In this document: piece by piece, positions 1 to 7,882 of the stretch | Position numbering within the stretch: position 1 is the first letter of the stretch | Layout of the letters: every line of letters starts with the position of its first letter | NCBI GenBank assembly: GCA_964602525.1 | Contig: CAZRSA010000049.1 | Location: 1-19,128, forward strand | DNA: 19,128 bases | Source of the DNA: Lentisalinibacter sp964602525 | GTDB taxonomy: Bacteria; Pseudomonadota; Gammaproteobacteria; Steroidobacterales; Woeseiaceae | Reading direction: 5' to 3' | Made by a program: the position numbers and the translations under genes | Notes under the pieces: model-generated | What the model was told of the DNA's origin: nothing | Database searches by the model: none | Seen by the model: only the letters and a program-made list of their open reading frames with translations

Positions 1-1231
1 GTGCCTGGATGAGAGCCAGCGAAGTGGCCACCTCGGTCCATGCATCCAGCAGCGCTCCGGCGTAATCGGTGAGCGCCTCTTCGGCTTCCGCGTCGCGCAG
101 GTCTATGTTGGCGCGCCGCTGGCCGAAGTCGAACAGGTTGGTGCCGAGCTGTGCACCCGCCTGCCACAGGGTGTCGCTGAACAGATCTTGCAGCATGGTC
201 TCCACGGACAGCAGATTCGCGTTCAGCGACAGCGACGGCAGACGCTGTGCGATGCTCGCCGCCAGCCGGCGGTCGGTGGCGGCGAGCGCCAGGCGCGCGG
301 CACGGACATCGGGCCGGGCCTCCGGCAGCGCCGCCGGCACGCCGGGATCCGGCAGCGGGGGCACGGCCGGCAGGCTCCCGTCATCGGGCAGTGCCGCCGT
401 CTCCGGCGGTGCGCCAAGCAGGGCCGTGAGCTGGTGCTCCAGCACCCGCAGCTGCCCGCGCGCCACGCCCAGCTGGCCGTCCAGGCGCTGCACCTGCTGG
501 CGCTGGCGGCCCACGTCAGCGGCCCCGCTCTGCCCCAACCCGAAACGCAGGCGGGTCAGCTCGAGGAACTTCCGGGAAGTCTCCAGCTGCTGCTCCAGCA
601 GCCCGACCAGTTCCCGCTGTGCGAGCAGCGAGGCCCAGGTATCGGCGAGCTGGGCGCCGAGGCTCACCTCCAGGGCCGCCAGCGATTCCGCCGCCGCCTC
701 GGCCTGCAGCGCGGCCGCCCGGTATTCGTTGCGAACGCGGCCCCAGACGTCCACCTCGTAGCTCGCGGCGAGTGAGCCCTGGTATTGCTCGGAGATGCCG
801 CCCGCCGGGAAACCCGGGGGCAGCGCGTCGCCGGGGATCTGTGCGGCGAGGAAGCCCGCGCCCACCGAGGTGCCCCGGCTGCCCTCGATGGAGAGGTCGA
901 GCCGCGGCAGCAGCGGCGAGCGGGCACCACGGGCCAGAGCTTCGGCCTGGCGCAGCCGTGCCACCGCCCCGCGCAGCCGGAGGCTGTCCGCCGCCAGCCG
1001 GTTCTCCAGCGCGGCCAGCGACTCGCCGCCGAGGTTCCGGCAGACGGTTGCCGGCGGTGCGCCGCCGGCCGGCGCATCCGGCCAGGCGGCCGGCACGGGC
1101 AGCACGTCATCCGCACCATCGCCATCGGGCGCGTAAGGGGGGTTGGAGCAGGCCGCCATACCCAGCATGACGGCCATGGTTCCGAGGAGGCGCAGGGACA
1201 TGGTCAGCTTCGGCCGAAAGGGGATGCCCAT
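1..1231 (-). CDS. NodT/OprM-family outer-membrane efflux lipoprotein (3' end beyond window)
   Basis: Partial gene; about 410 codons are visible and the C-terminus lies left of base 1. The product is an outer-membrane factor, the trimeric channel that serves tripartite RND or MFS pumps. Evidence: a signal peptide with a lipobox (LGMAAC, Cys about residue 28), the first outer-membrane-factor repeat with a long coiled-coil region, the family signature YEVDVWGRVRNEYRAA, and the second-repeat signature PEARPDVRAARLALAATDRR followed by LPSLSLNANL. Start: ATG at 1231 gives a basic n-region (MGIPFRPK) before the hydrophobic core; an in-frame ATG at 1201 is the alternative, and neither has a strong ribosome site. 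It lies 111 bases after the TonB-family gene on the same strand. No adaptor or pump subunit is visible, so they may lie to the left or the protein may be shared. Family assignment is firm; the substrate is unknown. Confidence 0.9.
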   Translation of the reverse strand, partial: MGIPFRPKLTMSLRLLGTMAVMLGMAACSNPPYAPDGDGADDVLPVPAAWPDAPAGGAPPATVCRNLGGESLAALENRLAADSLRLRGAVARLRQAEALARGARSPLLPRLDLSIEGSRGTSVGAGFLAAQIPGDALPPGFPAGGISEQYQGSLAASYEVDVWGRVRNEYRAAALQAEAAAESLAALEVSLGAQLADTWASLLAQRELVGLLEQQLETSRKFLELTRLRFGLGQSGAADVGRQRQQVQRLDGQLGVARGQLRVLEHQLTALLGAPPETAALPDDGSLPAVPPLPDPGVPAALPEARPDVRAARLALAATDRRLAASIAQRLPSLSLNANLLSVETMLQDLFSDTLWQAGAQLGTNLFDFGQRRANIDLRDAEAEEALTDYAGALLDAWTEVATSLALIQA

Positions 1232-1342
1232 GATAACGCACCGGCGGACGCGGGACGCCCGGCGGCGCACGAGAGTCGGGATATTCGCAGGTTCAGGCCG
1301 CGCGGATTCGGCCGGGCGGAGGCCGTAGTCCTTCAGTTCGAA

Positions 1343-2827
1343 CTAGTCTTCCAGTTCGAAGTTGATGCGGGTGGACACGCGCTGGTCGATGGGCCGGCCC
1401 CGGTAGACGCGGGGACGAAAGCGCCACTGCTCCACCGCACGCAGACTCGCGCGTTCGAACACCCGCTCGGGCGATGCCGCCGTCACCTCGGCATCGGCGG
1501 TGCTGCCATCCGCCAGCACGGTGAACTCCACATCGACCCAGCCTTCCTGCCCGCGGCGGATGGCTACCCGCGGATACACCGGCGGCGTGATGTCGGTGGC
1601 CATCATCTCGCTGCCCGGCACGACCCGAGCCGACTCGCGGCGGATGAACGCACGGTCCACCTCCTCCTGCAGCGTGGCCGTCGCCGCTGCGGCATCCTCG
1701 ACGCCTTCCAGTTCCAGCAGCAGCTCCTCGGCGGCGTCCAGCTCGCCGGCATCGATGCGGTCGCGTACCGCCACCGACAGGGCGCCGACGAGGCTCTGCC
1801 GGAATTCATCCAGGCCCGGAGCCCCCGCCATGGTCGACTCGGCCTCGGCCAGCCATGCCAGGGCGTTGTCGTCGGCGGGGGAGACCAGGCGGCCTGCGGC
1901 CAGACTCTCGCGCGCCAGCGCGAGTGCGTCCGGCTCCGGCGGGGGCGCTGGCTCCTCCGTGGCGGCAGCCGGTTCGTCGGCCTCGGCGGCCGCGGTCGTG
2001 GCGGCTTCGGCCTCTGCCTCTGCCTGGCGCACGGCCGCTTCCGCGGCCTCCGCCTGCTCCGCCGCCGCAGCCGCTGCCGCCGCCGCGGCCTCCCGGGCAC
2101 GGCGCTCGGCAGCCTGGCGCCGGCGCTCCGCCTCGCGCGCTGCGGCCGCACGGTCGGCCCGGATCGCGCCGATCTGTTCACGCGCGGTCTCGATGAGTGC
2201 ATCGTCCACCTGGGGCAAGGCCTCGGCGGCCGCGAGCCCGGCCGCGGCCGCGCCGTCGTCGCCCTCGCGGGCCGATTGCACGGCGGCCATGACCAGGCGC
2301 TGCTGCTGCGCGATCAGCGTCTCCTGCACCTCGACGATGACCGGATGACCGGGCGTCACGCTCGCCAGCTTGCTGGCCAGACGGGCCGCCTCGGTGTATT
2401 CGTTACCCTCCAGCAGCGACCGGACCCGGCCGGCCACCTCGTCCGCCACCGCCGCGAGTTCGCTCGCCGCCTCCGCGTGCTCCGGCTCGGCGTCGAGAAC
2501 CAGCGAGTAGAAATAGAGCGCGTTCTGGCCAGCCGGCTCCACCAGCATGCCGGCGCTCACCGCCATGCGGGCCTTGCCCAGATTGACCTCCGTGGCCTCG
2601 CCCGCCGCGGCAGTTACGGACAGGCCCGCACCGGCGGACTCCTCCGCCGGCGCGACTGCCGGCGCCTCCAGCAGCAGGTCTTCCTCCCCGCCGCCGAGGC
2701 GATCGGCCAGGAACCAGGCAGCTGCGAGCCCCGCCACGACGAAGCCTGCGACCACCAGGAGGATGTCGGCGGTGCGGCGGTGGTCGCTGCCGGCGCGGTT
2801 TGCCGTCTGTGTTGCGGTGTCGTTCAT
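1343..2827 (-). CDS. TonB-family protein with TPR-like and coiled-coil periplasmic region
   Basis: 494 residues. One N-terminal membrane anchor (about 21-43), then a helical region (80-220), an Ala/Glu/Arg-rich coiled coil (about 225-285, TolA-like), a short Pro-rich hinge (290-300), a second helical region (300-395) and a C-terminal TonB domain (about 408-494). The TonB domain shows YPRVAIRRGQEGWVDVEF, the usual turn LADGSTADAEV, and AVEQWRFRPRVYRGRPI. TonB proteins pass proton-motive energy from ExbB/ExbD to outer-membrane receptors; no exbB or exbD is present here. The long Pro-rich spacer of classical TonB is replaced by helical and coiled-coil parts. A motif, AG-x-LV-x-PA-xx-NAL, occurs twice (about 92-103 and 311-322). 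The ATG directly follows the TGA of the double-receiver gene, so translation is probably coupled. Whether it energises transport or acts in envelope structure is not settled. Confidence 0.85.
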   Translation of the reverse strand: MNDTATQTANRAGSDHRRTADILLVVAGFVVAGLAAAWFLADRLGGGEEDLLLEAPAVAPAEESAGAGLSVTAAAGEATEVNLGKARMAVSAGMLVEPAGQNALYFYSLVLDAEPEHAEAASELAAVADEVAGRVRSLLEGNEYTEAARLASKLASVTPGHPVIVEVQETLIAQQQRLVMAAVQSAREGDDGAAAAGLAAAEALPQVDDALIETAREQIGAIRADRAAAAREAERRRQAAERRAREAAAAAAAAAAEQAEAAEAAVRQAEAEAEAATTAAAEADEPAAATEEPAPPPEPDALALARESLAAGRLVSPADDNALAWLAEAESTMAGAPGLDEFRQSLVGALSVAVRDRIDAGELDAAEELLLELEGVEDAAAATATLQEEVDRAFIRRESARVVPGSEMMATDITPPVYPRVAIRRGQEGWVDVEFTVLADGSTADAEVTAASPERVFERASLRAVEQWRFRPRVYRGRPIDQRVSTRINFELED

Positions 2828-4249
2828 TCAGGAGCGCACCCAGAGTCTCCGCATGCCGCGGACCCGGTTCACGAACTGCGCCAGCAGCGCCGTCGCCTGC
2901 CGTGGCGGCCGGTCGGGCACCACGGAGTGACGCTGCGCGAGTTCCGGATTCTCCAGCAGCTGGATGTGGCGCAGCACCGCAGCATTGACGTTCTGCACGA
3001 GCCGTGCCTCGTCCATCGGCTTGGACATGTAGCGGAATACCTGGCCGTGGTTGATCAGAGAGATCATCTCGGTGGCATCGCGCTCGTCGCTGACCACGAT
3101 GGTGATCAGTTGCGGCAGGTAACGCTTGAGCGTCGAGAGGACGTTGCGCAGCATCGAGCCGTCGGTGCAGAAATCGGTCACCAGCACGCCGGCCCCCGCA
3201 TCGGACAGGAGCTCGGTGACCTGGACGAGAGTGGACGCCCGCGTCACCCGGTAACGCTCGCCGAGCACCTGCTCCACCCGCTCGGCGAACGCCGCGTCGC
3301 TGGAGAACAGCGCCACGCCCACTCTGTCCATATCCGCACAGGCGCCGCTGCGCCCCGGCGTCCCGTCATCACCAATGACGATGGTGTCTACGAACTCCGG
3401 CTCCCCGTCGGAGCCGAGGACGATCTCGTCCGACGCGGCTTCGTCTGTCTCATCCGGCCCGGACGAGAGGACGATCGCTTCCTCGTGCTCGTCCGGCTCG
3501 CCGGTATCCGCCGCCAGCACGATGCCCTCTTCCTCCGGCTCGTCGGGCTCGGATGACAGGACGATGGCCTGGTCCTCCGGCTCGTCGGGCTCGGACGACA
3601 GCACGATCACCTCGTCCTCCGCCTCCCCGGCGGGAGGAGCCGGCGGCGCCGGGGCAGGCTGCGCTTCGTTCTCCAGCTCCAGTGCCAGGTTCGGAACCGT
3701 GGCCGCATGGTCCTCCGCCGGGGCGGCGAAGGGGGCGGGAGCCGCCGCAGCGGCCGGTGGCCGGGCTGCCGCCCGGCGCTCCGGCGGGGCGGGAGCGGCT
3801 TCGACGACGGCCGCGCTACGGGCGGCCGCAGCGCTCTCGCGTGCCGCCTGCACGGCCTCGGCCAGCGTCTCGCGCAGTTGCTGGGGCGGACAGGGCTTGG
3901 AGAGGAAGCGGAACACCTCGCCGATGTTGATGGACCCCTCGATGGCATCCAGATCCGCATAGCCGGTCAGCAGGATGCGCACGGCGGAGGGAACCCGGTG
4001 GCGCACCTCGCCCAGCACCTCCACGCCGGAGAGTCCGGGCATGCGCTGATCGGCGATGATCACGTCCACTACCTCGGCCTCGGCGATGCGAATCGCCTCC
4101 TCGCCGTCGGTGGTGAGATGCAGCTCGTAGTCGCGGCGGAACAGCGCACGCATGGAGTTGAGCACGCGCTTCTCGTCGTCGACGAACAGGACCTTCGGCT
4201 TGTCTCCCGTCTGGTTGTCGGGTGTGCTGATACGTGCGGTCTGGGCCAT
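2828..4249 (-). CDS. Double-receiver response regulator without output domain
   Basis: 473 residues. Receiver 1 (about 18-135) has the acidic pair D24/D25, phospho-acceptor D67 in IIADQRMPGLSG, the switch residue in RILLTGYADLDAIEGS and K118 in FRFLSKP; the TGYAD and EVFRFLSKP style resembles RpfG-type receivers. An Ala/Pro linker (136-210) leads to six acidic imperfect repeats (213-298). Receiver 2 (about 309-430) keeps D359 in VLVTDF, S387 in IVVSDERD and K410 in FRYMSKP, but its acidic pocket is reduced (ALFSSD). The last ~40 residues are short and basic. There is no DNA-binding, GGDEF, HD-GYP or phosphatase domain, so output is presumably by protein contact. It lies 15 bases after the histidine kinase and directly abuts the TonB-family gene, implying a single operon. 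That the kinase phosphorylates it is inferred from position. Confidence 0.88.
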   Translation of the reverse strand: MAQTARISTPDNQTGDKPKVLFVDDEKRVLNSMRALFRRDYELHLTTDGEEAIRIAEAEVVDVIIADQRMPGLSGVEVLGEVRHRVPSAVRILLTGYADLDAIEGSINIGEVFRFLSKPCPPQQLRETLAEAVQAARESAAAARSAAVVEAAPAPPERRAAARPPAAAAAPAPFAAPAEDHAATVPNLALELENEAQPAPAPPAPPAGEAEDEVIVLSSEPDEPEDQAIVLSSEPDEPEEEGIVLAADTGEPDEHEEAIVLSSGPDETDEAASDEIVLGSDGEPEFVDTIVIGDDGTPGRSGACADMDRVGVALFSSDAAFAERVEQVLGERYRVTRASTLVQVTELLSDAGAGVLVTDFCTDGSMLRNVLSTLKRYLPQLITIVVSDERDATEMISLINHGQVFRYMSKPMDEARLVQNVNAAVLRHIQLLENPELAQRHSVVPDRPPRQATALLAQFVNRVRGMRRLWVRS

Positions 4250-4264
4250 CCCTAGCCGACCCCC

Positions 4265-6094
4265 TTACATTGCCGCGGCGCGCGGCGGCGCCGTTTCGTC
4301 TTCAGTAGATTCGTTGGCGGCGCCGGCATCGGCTATCGCCTCCACCGGCAGCCGCACCGTGAACACCGAACCCCGCCCCGGCTCGGATTCGATGATCAGT
4401 TCGCCCATATGGGCGGTGATGATCTTGTCGACGATGGACAACCCGAGGCCGGTGCCCTGACCGACTTCCTTGGTGGTGAAGAACGGGTCGCGGATCTTCG
4501 CCATGACGTCCTCCGGTATGCCGCTGCCCGTATCCGCGATGCCGACGAGGACGTAGCCATCCTCATGGCGGGTCGAAAGCGTGATCGTCCCCTCGCCGTC
4601 GATGGCGTCGGCCGCGTTCTTGATCAGGTTCAGGAACACCTGGTTGATCTGGGACGGTGCGCAACGCACCGTCGGCACCTCGCCGTAGTCCTTCTGCACG
4701 GTGACCTTGTGCTTCAGCACGTTCTTCGCGATCAGCAGCGACTTGTCGAGCCCCTCGTTGACGTTGAACTCGCCCACCGTGGCCCGGTCCAGGCGGCTGA
4801 AATCCTTCAGGCTCTGCGCCATCTCGGCCAGCTGCTCCAGGCCCTCGATGCTGTCGCCCACCAGGTCCATGGACTCCTCCAGGTCGTCCCGGAGACCTTC
4901 CTGGTTCAGCTGGCGGTCCATGGCCCGCAGGCTGGCGACGAAGGCGTCCCGGTCCTGGCGGCCGTTGCGCAACTGCTCCAGCAGACGGCCGGCCTCCCCG
5001 GTGAAGGCGTCGAAATGCTCCAGGCGCTCCTTCAGCAGGGTGGCGTTGCTGAGCAGATACCACAGCGGCGTGTTGATCTCGTGACTAATTCCCGCCACCA
5101 GCTCACCCAGCGAGGACATCTTCTCCGCGTGCACCAGCTGGGACTGGGATTCCTTCAGCTCGTCGTAGGCCTTCGTGAGCTGCTCGGTGCGCGCCTCGAC
5201 CCGCTCCTCGAGGGACGCGTTCAGCGCCTCCAGCTCGGCGTTGGCGCTGTTCAGAACCCGGTAGCTCTGGTGCAGGCGCCAGCCGACGAAGGCGATGCTG
5301 GCCAGCAGCAGCAGGCTCAGTACGGCCAGCAGCAGACGGGCCCGTTCCGCCTTGCCGACCACCGCCCGGTCATGGGCGTTCAGGGCGGCGAACAGCGTCC
5401 GCGCCCGCTCGCTCACCCCGGTCTCGCCGAACGCCGCGAGCGCGGCACCGGCCGGGTCCCGCACGGCCATGAGCGTGCGCGCCGCCCCGCTCAGGCGGTC
5501 CAGCTTGCCGGGCACCCGGTCCTGAGCCGCAGGCTGCGCCTCCAGCTCGGCAATCCGGCGCTCGAGTTCGTCCGCGCCGACGTCGCCGCCGCCGCCCGCG
5601 AAATCCAGCGCCGCGACCGCCAGCGCGAACACGTCCTGGGAGAGCTCCTCCAGCCCGAAGCCGCGCAGGTCGCGCACCAGGGCGGGCGATTCGCTGCGAA
5701 TCACGGCCGCCGATTCGGCAAGCTCCGCCTGGCTGTCCAGGAAGCGTGCGGCAGCGGCCAGCGACTCGTCGAGGGCCGCCACGTACTGCGACAAGGCCGC
5801 CGCGATGGCGCCATCGTCGCCCTCCGGGACGGTTGCCGACAATTCGCCGCGCCGTTCGGCCAGTTTCTCCACCAGGTCGGCCGTGGCTGCAGGCATGGCG
5901 CGTCCCTCGCGGAAAGCGGTCTGCATCCCCTCCCTGAGGGTGGCCAGTTCACTCTGGCTCTGGCGCAGGAGGTTTACGCTGTTGCCATAGCTCACATAGT
6001 ATTCGGAGTCGACCGCGCGGGACTGGATCACCAGCACCGCGAGTACCCCCACCAGAGCGAGCGCGGCGACGGCGGCAAGTGCGTTTCTGAGCAT
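4265..6094 (-). CDS. Membrane sensor histidine kinase
   Basis: 609 residues. TM1 (about 5-24) and TM2 (about 253-273) enclose a ~230-residue, mostly helical periplasmic sensor region resembling the DAHL-type sensors of kinases (tentative). A cytoplasmic coiled coil (280-325) leads to the H box MSSLGELVAGISHEINTP with phospho-acceptor H338, then a HATPase domain with N box (IKNAADAID, N493), G1 (DTGSGIP, D521), F box (DPFFTTK) and G2 (GQGTGLGLS). All catalytic motifs are intact. The start is well supported: AAGGGGAG lies eight bases before the ATG. It is the first gene of a minus-strand set continuing into the double-receiver protein and the TonB-family protein. No ligand can be read from the sequence. 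Kinase identity is firm; the sensor-domain name is not. Confidence 0.93.
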   Translation of the reverse strand: MLRNALAAVAALALVGVLAVLVIQSRAVDSEYYVSYGNSVNLLRQSQSELATLREGMQTAFREGRAMPAATADLVEKLAERRGELSATVPEGDDGAIAAALSQYVAALDESLAAAARFLDSQAELAESAAVIRSESPALVRDLRGFGLEELSQDVFALAVAALDFAGGGGDVGADELERRIAELEAQPAAQDRVPGKLDRLSGAARTLMAVRDPAGAALAAFGETGVSERARTLFAALNAHDRAVVGKAERARLLLAVLSLLLLASIAFVGWRLHQSYRVLNSANAELEALNASLEERVEARTEQLTKAYDELKESQSQLVHAEKMSSLGELVAGISHEINTPLWYLLSNATLLKERLEHFDAFTGEAGRLLEQLRNGRQDRDAFVASLRAMDRQLNQEGLRDDLEESMDLVGDSIEGLEQLAEMAQSLKDFSRLDRATVGEFNVNEGLDKSLLIAKNVLKHKVTVQKDYGEVPTVRCAPSQINQVFLNLIKNAADAIDGEGTITLSTRHEDGYVLVGIADTGSGIPEDVMAKIRDPFFTTKEVGQGTGLGLSIVDKIITAHMGELIIESEPGRGSVFTVRLPVEAIADAGAANESTEDETAPPRAAAM

Positions 6095-6151
6095 CGCGGG
6101 GGCTCCCCTTACATAATGCGCGCAAGACTATCCCGGCGCCCCCCCGGGTGC

Positions 6152-6167
6152 CGTGATGCCTATCACA
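6152..6167. promoter_or_regulatory. Candidate CRP/FNR-family binding site
   Basis: CGTGA-TGCCTA-TCACA matches the CRP consensus TGTGA-N6-TCACA at nine of ten positions and contains a perfect GTGAT-N4-ATCAC palindrome. It sits in the 191-base spacer between the divergent histidine-kinase and sirtuin genes, centred about 65 bases from the kinase start and 126 from the sirtuin start, so it could act on either. No regulator gene or clear -35/-10 pair is seen beside it. Confidence 0.4.
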
Positions 6168-6285
6168 GCGCGGGATATCGCGGCAGCACCGGCTATCGTA
6201 TGGCCGACGGAGCCGCGCAGGGCGGACGAAGCCTGGCAATACTCCGGCGATACTAGGGAGCGCGCAGCGTCGCGGAAAACCGACA

Positions 6286-7173
6286 ATGTCTCGTTTTCGG
6301 CAAGAAACCCCGGACGGCCCGTCGCGCGACGGCGCCGGCACCGAAGCGCTCGCCCGTTTTCTGGGGCGTCACACCCGCCTGTTCGTGCTGACGGGGGCCG
6401 GCTGCAGCACGGCCTCCGGCATCCCGGACTACCGGGACCCGGCCGGCGAATGGAAGCACGCACGCCCGGTGCAGTATGCCGACTTCATGGCGCGGCATTC
6501 GGTGCGCCAGCGCTACTGGGCACGCAGCATGGTGGGCTGGCCGCGGATGGCCGCCGCGGAACCGAACCGGGCCCATCATGCGCTGACCGCCCTGCAGGGG
6601 CGCGGGCAGGTGGAGCGGCTGGTGACCCAGAACGTGGACGGCCTGCACCAGAAAGCCGGCAGCGAGGATGTGATCGATCTGCACGGACGCATCGATACGG
6701 TGATCTGCATGGCCTGCCGGATCGAGCTGCCCCGCGACGACTGGCAGGCCGAGGTGGCGGCGCTGAACCCCGCCTGGGAGCGCCGCATCGGGGCGGCCTC
6801 CGACCGGCCCGACGGCGACGTGGAGATCGCGGACGCCGACTATGCCGGTTTCGTCGTGCCGCCCTGCCCTCGCTGCGGGGGCGTGGTCAAACCCCACGTC
6901 GTCTTCTTCGGCGAGGCCGTGCCGCCCGCGCGGGTCGCCGACGCCCGCGCCGCGCTCGGCCGCGCGGATGCGCTGCTCGTCGTCGGATCGTCGCTCATGG
7001 TCTTTTCCGGCTTCCGATTCGCGCGCTATGCCGCGGAGGCGGGCAAGCCCGTCGCCATCGTCAACCGGGGGCACACGCGGGCCGACGAGCTGGCGACGCT
7101 GAAGGTGGACGGGGATTGCGGCCCGGTGCTCGCAGCGGTGCTCGCCGGCGTCGTGCCGGCGACACGAGCATAA
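6286..7173 (+). CDS. Sir2-family NAD+-dependent protein deacylase
   Basis: 295 residues, usual length for a bacterial sirtuin. Rossmann/NAD motifs: GAGCSTASGIPDYRD (37-51) and TQNVDGLHQKAG (114-125). Catalytic His133 lies in DLHGR. The zinc Cys set is C141/C144 and C194/C197 (CMAC and CPRC). Also seen are KPHVVFFGE (202-210), GSSLMVFSGFRFA and AIVNRGHTRAD. The PVQYADFM segment after the NAD loop and the long insert between Cys pairs resemble class II (SIRT4-like) sirtuins rather than CobB class III, so lipoyl- or other acyl-lysine removal is possible. Start ATG at 6286 gives a short polar leader; the ribosome site is weak (GGAAA). It is divergent from the histidine kinase and convergent with arsG. 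Nothing ties it to arsenic beyond position. Confidence 0.93.
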   Translation: MSRFRQETPDGPSRDGAGTEALARFLGRHTRLFVLTGAGCSTASGIPDYRDPAGEWKHARPVQYADFMARHSVRQRYWARSMVGWPRMAAAEPNRAHHALTALQGRGQVERLVTQNVDGLHQKAGSEDVIDLHGRIDTVICMACRIELPRDDWQAEVAALNPAWERRIGAASDRPDGDVEIADADYAGFVVPPCPRCGGVVKPHVVFFGEAVPPARVADARAALGRADALLVVGSSLMVFSGFRFARYAAEAGKPVAIVNRGHTRADELATLKVDGDCGPVLAAVLAGVVPATRA

Positions 7174-7201
7174 ACACGCGCCGCCACGCGGCACCAGGCG
7201 C

Positions 7202-7882
7202 TCACCACCACGAACCGACCACCAGCCAGACGCCGACACCGATCAGGATTGCGCCGGTGATACGCACCGCATGGCGCTGGAAGGATTGCAGCCGCTCCAG
7301 CGTCCCTGCCGCCCGGTCTGCGCCGGAGACGAGCACGACGGCGATGATGCCGACCGGCAGCGCGGTGCCCACCCCGTAGAGGGCTACCGGCACAGAAGGC
7401 ATCGCGGAGGCAACGGCGAGCGGCAGCAACGAGCCGAAGAACAGCGCCGCCGAGACCGGACAGAAGGACAGGGCGAACAGCGCCCCGAGACCGAATTCCC
7501 CGGCCAGGCCGAGACCGGCGAGTCTGCCGACACTGCCCGCACCCGCCGCCCCGATACCGAAGGGCAGCGGCAGCCAGCCGAGCACCGCCATGCCCGTCAG
7601 GATCAGGATGGGCCCGACCAGCGGCAGCACGGCCTGGCGAAGAAAGGCGGACAGCGCGGGCATGCTCGAAAGCCCGGCGAAGACGATGAGCGCGAGGGCG
7701 AGATACGCCGACATCCGGCCGGCCGTATAGACCAGGGCGCCGAGCAGCGCGCGGCGCCTGCTGCCGACGCGTCGGGCCAGCACGGAAGTGGCTGCCACAT
7801 TGGTCGCCAGTGGACAGGGGCTCACCGAGGTGACGAGACCGAGCCAGAGGGCGGAGGCGAGCAGCAGCAGTTCGGCGTTCAC
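7202..7882 (-). CDS. arsG: ArsG-family membrane protein (CcdA/DsbD-like)
   Basis: 226 residues, about six hydrophobic segments. It carries the family hallmark SPCPLATNVAA (C23-P24) and a second Cys-Pro in LSFCPVSAALFFG (C141-P142). These occupy pseudo-symmetric positions like the two membrane cysteines of CcdA/DsbD electron carriers. ArsG proteins are described as permeases for aromatic aminoarsenicals acting with ArsE and ArsF; the cysteines also allow a thiol-redox role. Start: the frame is open to 8017, but the N-terminal extension there is Arg-rich and overlaps arsF, so I chose the GTG at 7882, which overlaps the arsF stop as GTGA and implies translational coupling. It is the last gene of the five-gene minus-strand arm, 28 bases from the convergent sirtuin stop. 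Confidence 0.85.
   Translation of the reverse strand: MNAELLLLASALWLGLVTSVSPCPLATNVAATSVLARRVGSRRRALLGALVYTAGRMSAYLALALIVFAGLSSMPALSAFLRQAVLPLVGPILILTGMAVLGWLPLPFGIGAAGAGSVGRLAGLGLAGEFGLGALFALSFCPVSAALFFGSLLPLAVASAMPSVPVALYGVGTALPVGIIAVVLVSGADRAAGTLERLQSFQRHAVRITGAILIGVGVWLVVGSWW

Noticed and set aside
785..3556. Long plus-strand open frame opposite the outer-membrane factor, TonB-family and double-receiver genes
   Set aside because: Arg/His/Gly-rich translation with no domain; it spans three well-supported minus-strand genes. Long antisense frames are expected at this GC content.
4409..6256. Plus-strand open frame opposite the histidine kinase
   Set aside because: Exact antisense of a kinase with all catalytic motifs; the translation is low-complexity Gln/His/Arg with no ribosome site.
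7174..7201. Hairpin GCCGC-CAC-GCGGC (7180-7192) between sirtuin and arsG stops as a bidirectional terminator
   Set aside because: The stem is only five base pairs and neither strand has a U-tract.
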